Source: Duganella sp. 1411
GTDB lineage: Bacteria > Pseudomonadota > Gammaproteobacteria > Burkholderiales > Burkholderiaceae_D
Direction of reading: 5' to 3'
Assembly: GCF_017833525.1 (NCBI RefSeq)
Contig: NZ_JAFICD010000006.1
Coordinates: 356,762-420,761 of the forward strand
DNA: 64,000 nt
The notes below the pieces were generated by a model. That model had not been told where the DNA came from. It did not search any database and saw only the letters and a list, made by a program, of their open reading frames with translations. Shown here piece after piece: positions 60,634 through 64,000 of the stretch (position 1 is the stretch's first letter; each line of letters starts with the position of its first letter). A program made the translations under genes and the position numbers.

Positions 60634-60838
60634 GTTTGGATCGTAGCACAACTTCTTGTGCACTTGAATTATTTTCCGATTATTTTTTTCTCGTGCGGAT
60701 ATGGTGCGCCGCGGCATATCGACAGCCGCTAACGGCCGACCAGGCACGCGCACTGGTTAGCCGTTCATTTGGGCTAGCGCAAAGTCGCCGTGAGGGGTTC
60801 GGCTACGCTGGCCGCTGGTCCCCTCGCCCATCGCCCCC

Positions 60839-62350
60839 ATGAGCCTCGCCCTACTCAAAAGCCGCGCCTTGGCCGGCATGGACGCGCAGGAAGTCAGCGT
60901 CGAAGTGCATCTGGCCAACGGCCTGCCGGGCTTTACCATCGTCGGGCTGGCCGACACCGAGGTCAAGGAAGCCAAGGACCGCGTCCGCGCCGCCATCCAG
61001 AACGGCGGCTTCGAATTTCCCGTCAAACGCATCACCGTCAACCTGGCCCCCGCCGATTTACCGAAGGAATCCGGCCGCTTCGATTTGCCCATCGCACTCG
61101 GCATCCTCGCCGCCTCCAAGCAAATCCCCTCCACCCGCCTGCACCAATACGAGTTCGCCGGCGAACTGTCGCTGTCGGGCGAGCTGCGCCCGATACGCGG
61201 CGCGCTGGCGATGTCGCTCGCCACCCGGCGCGACGGCGGCCGCCTGGCGTTCATCCTGCCGCAAGCCAACGCCGACGAGGCGGCGCTGGTGGCCGGCGCC
61301 GCAATCTACCCGGCCACCTCGCTGCTGCAGGTGTGCGCCCATTTCGCCGCCAGGTCGGCCGAGTCGATGCTGTCGCGCCACGAATCGGCGCCGCTGATCG
61401 TACCGGCCGAGTATCCGGACTTCGCCGACGTCAAGGGCCAGATCTTCGTCAAGCGCGCGCTGGAGGTGGCGGCGGCCGGCAACCACAGCATCCTGCTGGT
61501 CGGCCCGCCCGGCGCCGGCAAGACCATGCTGGCCTCGCGCTTCGCCGGCCTGCTGCCCGCGATGACGGACGAGGAGGCGCTGGAGGCGGCCGCCGTGCAA
61601 TCGCTAACGGGCGGCTTTCGCATCGAACACTGGAAGCGGCGGCCGTTCCGGGCGCCGCACCACACGTCGTCGGGCGTGGCGTTGGTGGGCGGCGGCAGCG
61701 TGCCGCGTCCCGGCGAAATCTCGCTCGCGCATCGCGGCGTGTTGTTCCTCGACGAACTGCCCGAATTCGACCGCCGCGTGCTCGACGTGCTGCGCCAGCC
61801 GATGGAGTCCGGCCACATCACCATCTCGCGCGCGGCGCGGCAGGCCGACTTCCCCGCGCACTTCCAGCTGATCGCGGCGATGAATCCATGTCCGTGCGGA
61901 TACTACGGCCACAGCAGTGGCATCTGCCGCTGTTCGAACGAAGTCGTCATCCGCTACCAAAGCCGCGTGTCCGGCCCGCTGCTCGACCGCATCGACATGC
62001 AGATGGAAGTGGCCGCCGTCGAACCGGACGTGCTCAGCGAGGACGCCGACGGCGAACCGTCGGCCGTCATCCGCGCCCGCGTGCAGGCGGCCGCCGAGCT
62101 GCAATTGCAGCGCCAGGGCAAACGCAACCAATACTTGACCACGCGCGAGATCGACCAGTTCTGCAAGCCCGACAAGCCCGGCAAGGCCCGCCTTAAACAC
62201 GCGATGGAACAGTTCCAATGGTCGGGCCGCGCCTACCACCGCATCCTGCGCGTGGCGCGCACCATCGCCGACCTCGCCCACGCCGAGCGCATTGGCGAGC
62301 GGCATGTCGGCGAGGCGGTGCAGTATCGGCGGGCGTTGCGAGACCGGTAG
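60839..62350 (+). CDS. comM: YifB family Mg-chelatase-like AAA+ ATPase (ComM)
   Basis: The 503-residue protein has an N-terminal S5-like chelatase domain (MSLALLKSRALAGMDAQEVS, HLANGLPGFTIVGL), a Walker A GPPGAGKTMLA, Walker B LFLDELPEF and the C-terminal chelatase domain. ComM is a branch-migration helicase that helps integrate DNA during natural transformation. In relatives it usually follows ubiK directly. It marks the right boundary of the carbohydrate island. Confidence 0.94.
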   Translation: MSLALLKSRALAGMDAQEVSVEVHLANGLPGFTIVGLADTEVKEAKDRVRAAIQNGGFEFPVKRITVNLAPADLPKESGRFDLPIALGILAASKQIPSTRLHQYEFAGELSLSGELRPIRGALAMSLATRRDGGRLAFILPQANADEAALVAGAAIYPATSLLQVCAHFAARSAESMLSRHESAPLIVPAEYPDFADVKGQIFVKRALEVAAAGNHSILLVGPPGAGKTMLASRFAGLLPAMTDEEALEAAAVQSLTGGFRIEHWKRRPFRAPHHTSSGVALVGGGSVPRPGEISLAHRGVLFLDELPEFDRRVLDVLRQPMESGHITISRAARQADFPAHFQLIAAMNPCPCGYYGHSSGICRCSNEVVIRYQSRVSGPLLDRIDMQMEVAAVEPDVLSEDADGEPSAVIRARVQAAAELQLQRQGKRNQYLTTREIDQFCKPDKPGKARLKHAMEQFQWSGRAYHRILRVARTIADLAHAERIGERHVGEAVQYRRALRDR

Positions 62351-62495
62351 CGGTACGTCCAGCCGCACGCCGGCGTCACGCCCCCCGGCCAAGCATCGGG
62401 ACCGCCGGGCGGTGGCAGGTTTCGGAGAAGCGCTGAACTTCCCCCTTCAAAATTGTTTTATTCCCGTTCAAAAACTTATGTTTTCTTTGGGAAGG

Positions 62496-62516
62496 ATCCT
62501 AATGTTAGGATTTTTT
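62496..62516 (+). terminator. Short intrinsic terminator-like hairpin after yifB
   Basis: ATCCTAA (62496-62502) and TTAGGAT (62505-62511) flank only a 2-nt loop and are followed by a run of T. Stem is AT-rich and weak. It lies in AT-rich sequence about 145 bp after yifB, in a gap of about 230 bp that holds no other supported gene. Confidence 0.5.
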
Positions 62517-62584
62517 CTTCGAGCCGAAGAAATGCAACAAATCCGCGCTATACATTTCCTGCATCACAATTTTCTAATCATTTT

Positions 62585-63382
62585 TTTGGCGGAGGGCCAA
62601 AATGTAATCGTTACTTACGCGGATTAATCGAAAATGACGCAGTACCTCGGTCAAGGTTCGCGGCTGTGATGGATCGTCGTTGCGGTCAAGACGGAGACCT
62701 ATTAACGCTAGAATCGCTAAGCCAGCTGCAGGCTGACATTCTTGGTATGGCTACGCGGTATGGATTGCGGAAATCACCGGTCATCGTCGGTCACACAGCG
62801 GGCTTCACAAATGTCGTGGATTACATCGCACCACACTGGCATCACACGGAACAAATGCTTGATGGCTTGCGTACCACAATGCTTCGAACTAAAGGAATGC
62901 CATCCATTTTACGAGCGGATATTGCCTCATTTGGTTTTGTCTATATCCATCCAATGTCGGACGGGAACGGACGCATCTCGAGGTTCCTGGTGAACGACAT
63001 TTTACGTCGTGACGGAGCAGTACCGGCGCCATTCATCATTCCGATCTCTGCGACGATAACCGACAACTCGCGCGAGCGCGCTGGTTATGATCGAGCCCTC
63101 GAAGCTCTTTCCAAACCAGAAGAAGTGGATCAATTGGTTTCATTCGGTCGAGTGCTTCGTCAACTGCGGAAAGATGCAGGACTGACGCAAGAGCGATTGG
63201 CGCTTGAGGCCGGGATTGAGCGCAACTACGTCAGCCTGATTGAGCGAGGCATCAATCAGCCGGCGCTGCGCATGATCTTCAAGCTGGCTGATGCACTTGG
63301 CACAACTCCGTCAGAAATTCTCCGGCAGGTCGAGGCTGAGCTTGCGATGGCACCCGCGCTGCCATCTAAAAGACGAACTTAA
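62585..63382 (+). pseudogene. Truncated Fic-domain gene fused to an XRE-family regulator
   Basis: The reading frame encodes part of a Fic-family protein (NRYLRGLIEND, YIAPHWHH, VYIHPMSDGNGRISRFLVND with the Fic catalytic motif HPxxDGNGR) up to about ERAGYDRALEALSKP. There it changes abruptly into a complete XRE helix-turn-helix (RQLRKDAGLTQERLALEAGI, YVSLIERGINQPALR). The Fic C-terminal part and its upstream N-terminus are missing, so this looks like a deletion-fusion. An ATG at 62669 would still give a 237-residue chimera with HTH. Whether it is expressed is unknown; the catalytic motif is intact but the fold is probably incomplete. Confidence 0.65.
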
Positions 63383-63384
63383 AG

Positions 63385-63855
63385 TCAATCGCCCCAGATA
63401 CCCTCCTGAGCACCTTTGATGATATGCATCAGCGGCACTGCGGCCGTTAAGACAGTCACCCCGACGAAAACGAAGTCAATCTGATACAAAGTCCAGTCAA
63501 CTACATTTCCAACTAAGAATTGACGAATCGCCGCTATCCCTAGGATCACTGCGATAAGATCCACACCAGGGTTGTCTTGCGGTCGATACAACATGTAAAT
63601 CGCAGGCACAAATAGCAACGTGAGAAGCAGATACACCATTGCCTGATACCAGGCTGGGCGCTCAATGTTCAGTGCACACTCATCGCTCTTGTATAACGTC
63701 GTTTTTTCGTCCCCTTCCAAGGCTTTTGCTGACGCAAAATCTCCCCACGTGACGGCTTTTTTTACAATCAAAGAGTTCGCAAGGTCAATGTTCGTAAGCA
63801 CCGCATCCAAGGGAAAAGGCTGCGACATAGCATCAGCTGTAGCAATGCGCAGCAC
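63385..63855 (-). CDS. Membrane protein of unknown function
   Basis: I do not recognise this 156-residue protein. About three hydrophobic segments lie in the C-terminal two-thirds (AMVYLLLTLLFVPAIYMLYR, VDLIAVILGIAAIRQFLV, FVFVGVTVLTAAVPLMHII), after a soluble N-terminal part of about 65 residues (INIDLANSLIVKK region). GC is lower than the core genome. It converges with the Fic-XRE gene, 2 bp apart. It might be an accessory protein brought in with the neighbouring insertion sequence. Confidence 0.6.
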   Translation of the reverse strand: MLRIATADAMSQPFPLDAVLTNIDLANSLIVKKAVTWGDFASAKALEGDEKTTLYKSDECALNIERPAWYQAMVYLLLTLLFVPAIYMLYRPQDNPGVDLIAVILGIAAIRQFLVGNVVDWTLYQIDFVFVGVTVLTAAVPLMHIIKGAQEGIWGD

Positions 63856-63913
63856 GGGACGAAAACCGATTTGGTATCGATCGCGTGGAAAATTATTTAG
63901 CCGACTGTGGTGG

Positions 63914-64000
63914 TCAAGTAAATTCGGACACGACGATAGGTTTTCTTGCTGCCATGTTCCGTTCGTAGACGGAGGGCGGCAGATTGCCCAGAACTGAATG
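63914..64000 (-). CDS. IS3-family transposase, C-terminal fragment (window edge)
   Basis: On the minus strand the frame reads HSVLGNLPPSVYERNMAARK then PIVVSEFT and stops at 63914. This is the characteristic end of an IS3-type OrfB transposase. The right part of the element lies outside the window. Just beyond the stop the sequence tgtggtggtcaagtaaattc at about 63905 looks like an insertion-sequence terminus. Confidence 0.7.
   Translation of the reverse strand, partial: HSVLGNLPPSVYERNMAARKPIVVSEFT

Larger units (their letters stand above)
60482..60640 (-). ncRNA. Candidate short leftward transcript with operator and terminator
   Basis: On the minus strand a possible promoter (-35 TTCAAG, 17-bp spacer, -10 TACGAT) would start transcription near 60640, with operator D (60620-60633) at the start site. 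About 150 nt on, a CCGGCGG/CCGCCGG hairpin with eight U residues forms an intrinsic terminator (60482-60511). The region holds no ORF with support. It could be a LacI-controlled small RNA or a truncated leader. The -35 is weak, so this is a hypothesis. Confidence 0.3.

Noticed and set aside
1..64000. CRISPR array, tRNA/rRNA genes or prophage
   Set aside because: No regularly spaced short repeats, no clover-leaf or rRNA-like segment and no phage structural genes were seen.

Overview
The window is high-GC DNA from a betaproteobacterium, most likely Oxalobacteraceae (Massilia/Duganella-like). The evidence is the gene order gshA-gshB-EIIA(Man)-HPr-EI, the block amtB-glnK-torF facing ubiK, metX-metW-ampG, and gatCAB divergent from mreBCD-mrdA-rodA. 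The taxon is an inference from gene content, not from a marker gene. I see no rRNA, tRNA, CRISPR array or prophage.

Layout. 1-5.5 kb: rod-shape/elongasome operon read leftward (rodA cut by the window edge). 5.8-9.1 kb: gatCAB. 9.2-26 kb: mixed accessory and stress genes. These include an orphan DUF433 antitoxin-like gene, a nucleotidyltransferase, an alpha/beta hydrolase divergent from a CGNR regulator, a Tat-exported PhoD lipoprotein, an SDR/TetR pair, MgtC, three envelope proteins facing a RstAB-like two-component system, a two-gene HEPN module, a BlaI/M56-TonB signalling pair, pyrE and xth. 26-39.9 kb: conserved core. This holds a metX-metW-ampG-M48-rluA operon, a regulatory (incomplete) PTS with glutathione synthesis, and a nitrogen operon torF-glnK-amtB with a clear sigma54 box and NtrC-type site, then ubiK.

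39.9-60.8 kb: a carbohydrate-utilization island of about 21 kb lies between ubiK and yifB/comM, which I expect to be neighbours in relatives. It encodes a TonB-dependent receptor, secreted or periplasmic GH28-like, GH43, GH97 and GH2 enzymes, a LacY-like symporter, a cytoplasmic GH88 unsaturated glucuronyl hydrolase, KduI and KduD, two sugar epimerases, a protein of unknown function and a LacI regulator. A palindrome TGTTATCGATAACA (or one-mismatch versions) occurs at the GH28, kduI and receptor promoters and once more near 60.6 kb, so one regulator probably controls the island. The inferred flow is uptake of a pectin-like or other uronate-bearing oligosaccharide, periplasmic trimming, import, release of unsaturated uronate by GH88, then KduI/KduD to 2-keto-3-deoxygluconate. 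No polysaccharide lyase, kdgK or eda is in the window.

60.8-64 kb: yifB, then lower-GC, disturbed DNA with a truncated Fic gene fused to an XRE regulator, an unknown membrane protein and the end of an IS3-type element. A family of ~100-bp palindromic repeats ending in GTAGGCGGATTA-like sequence is scattered through intergenic regions. One half copy is part of the 5' coding region of the GH97 gene.
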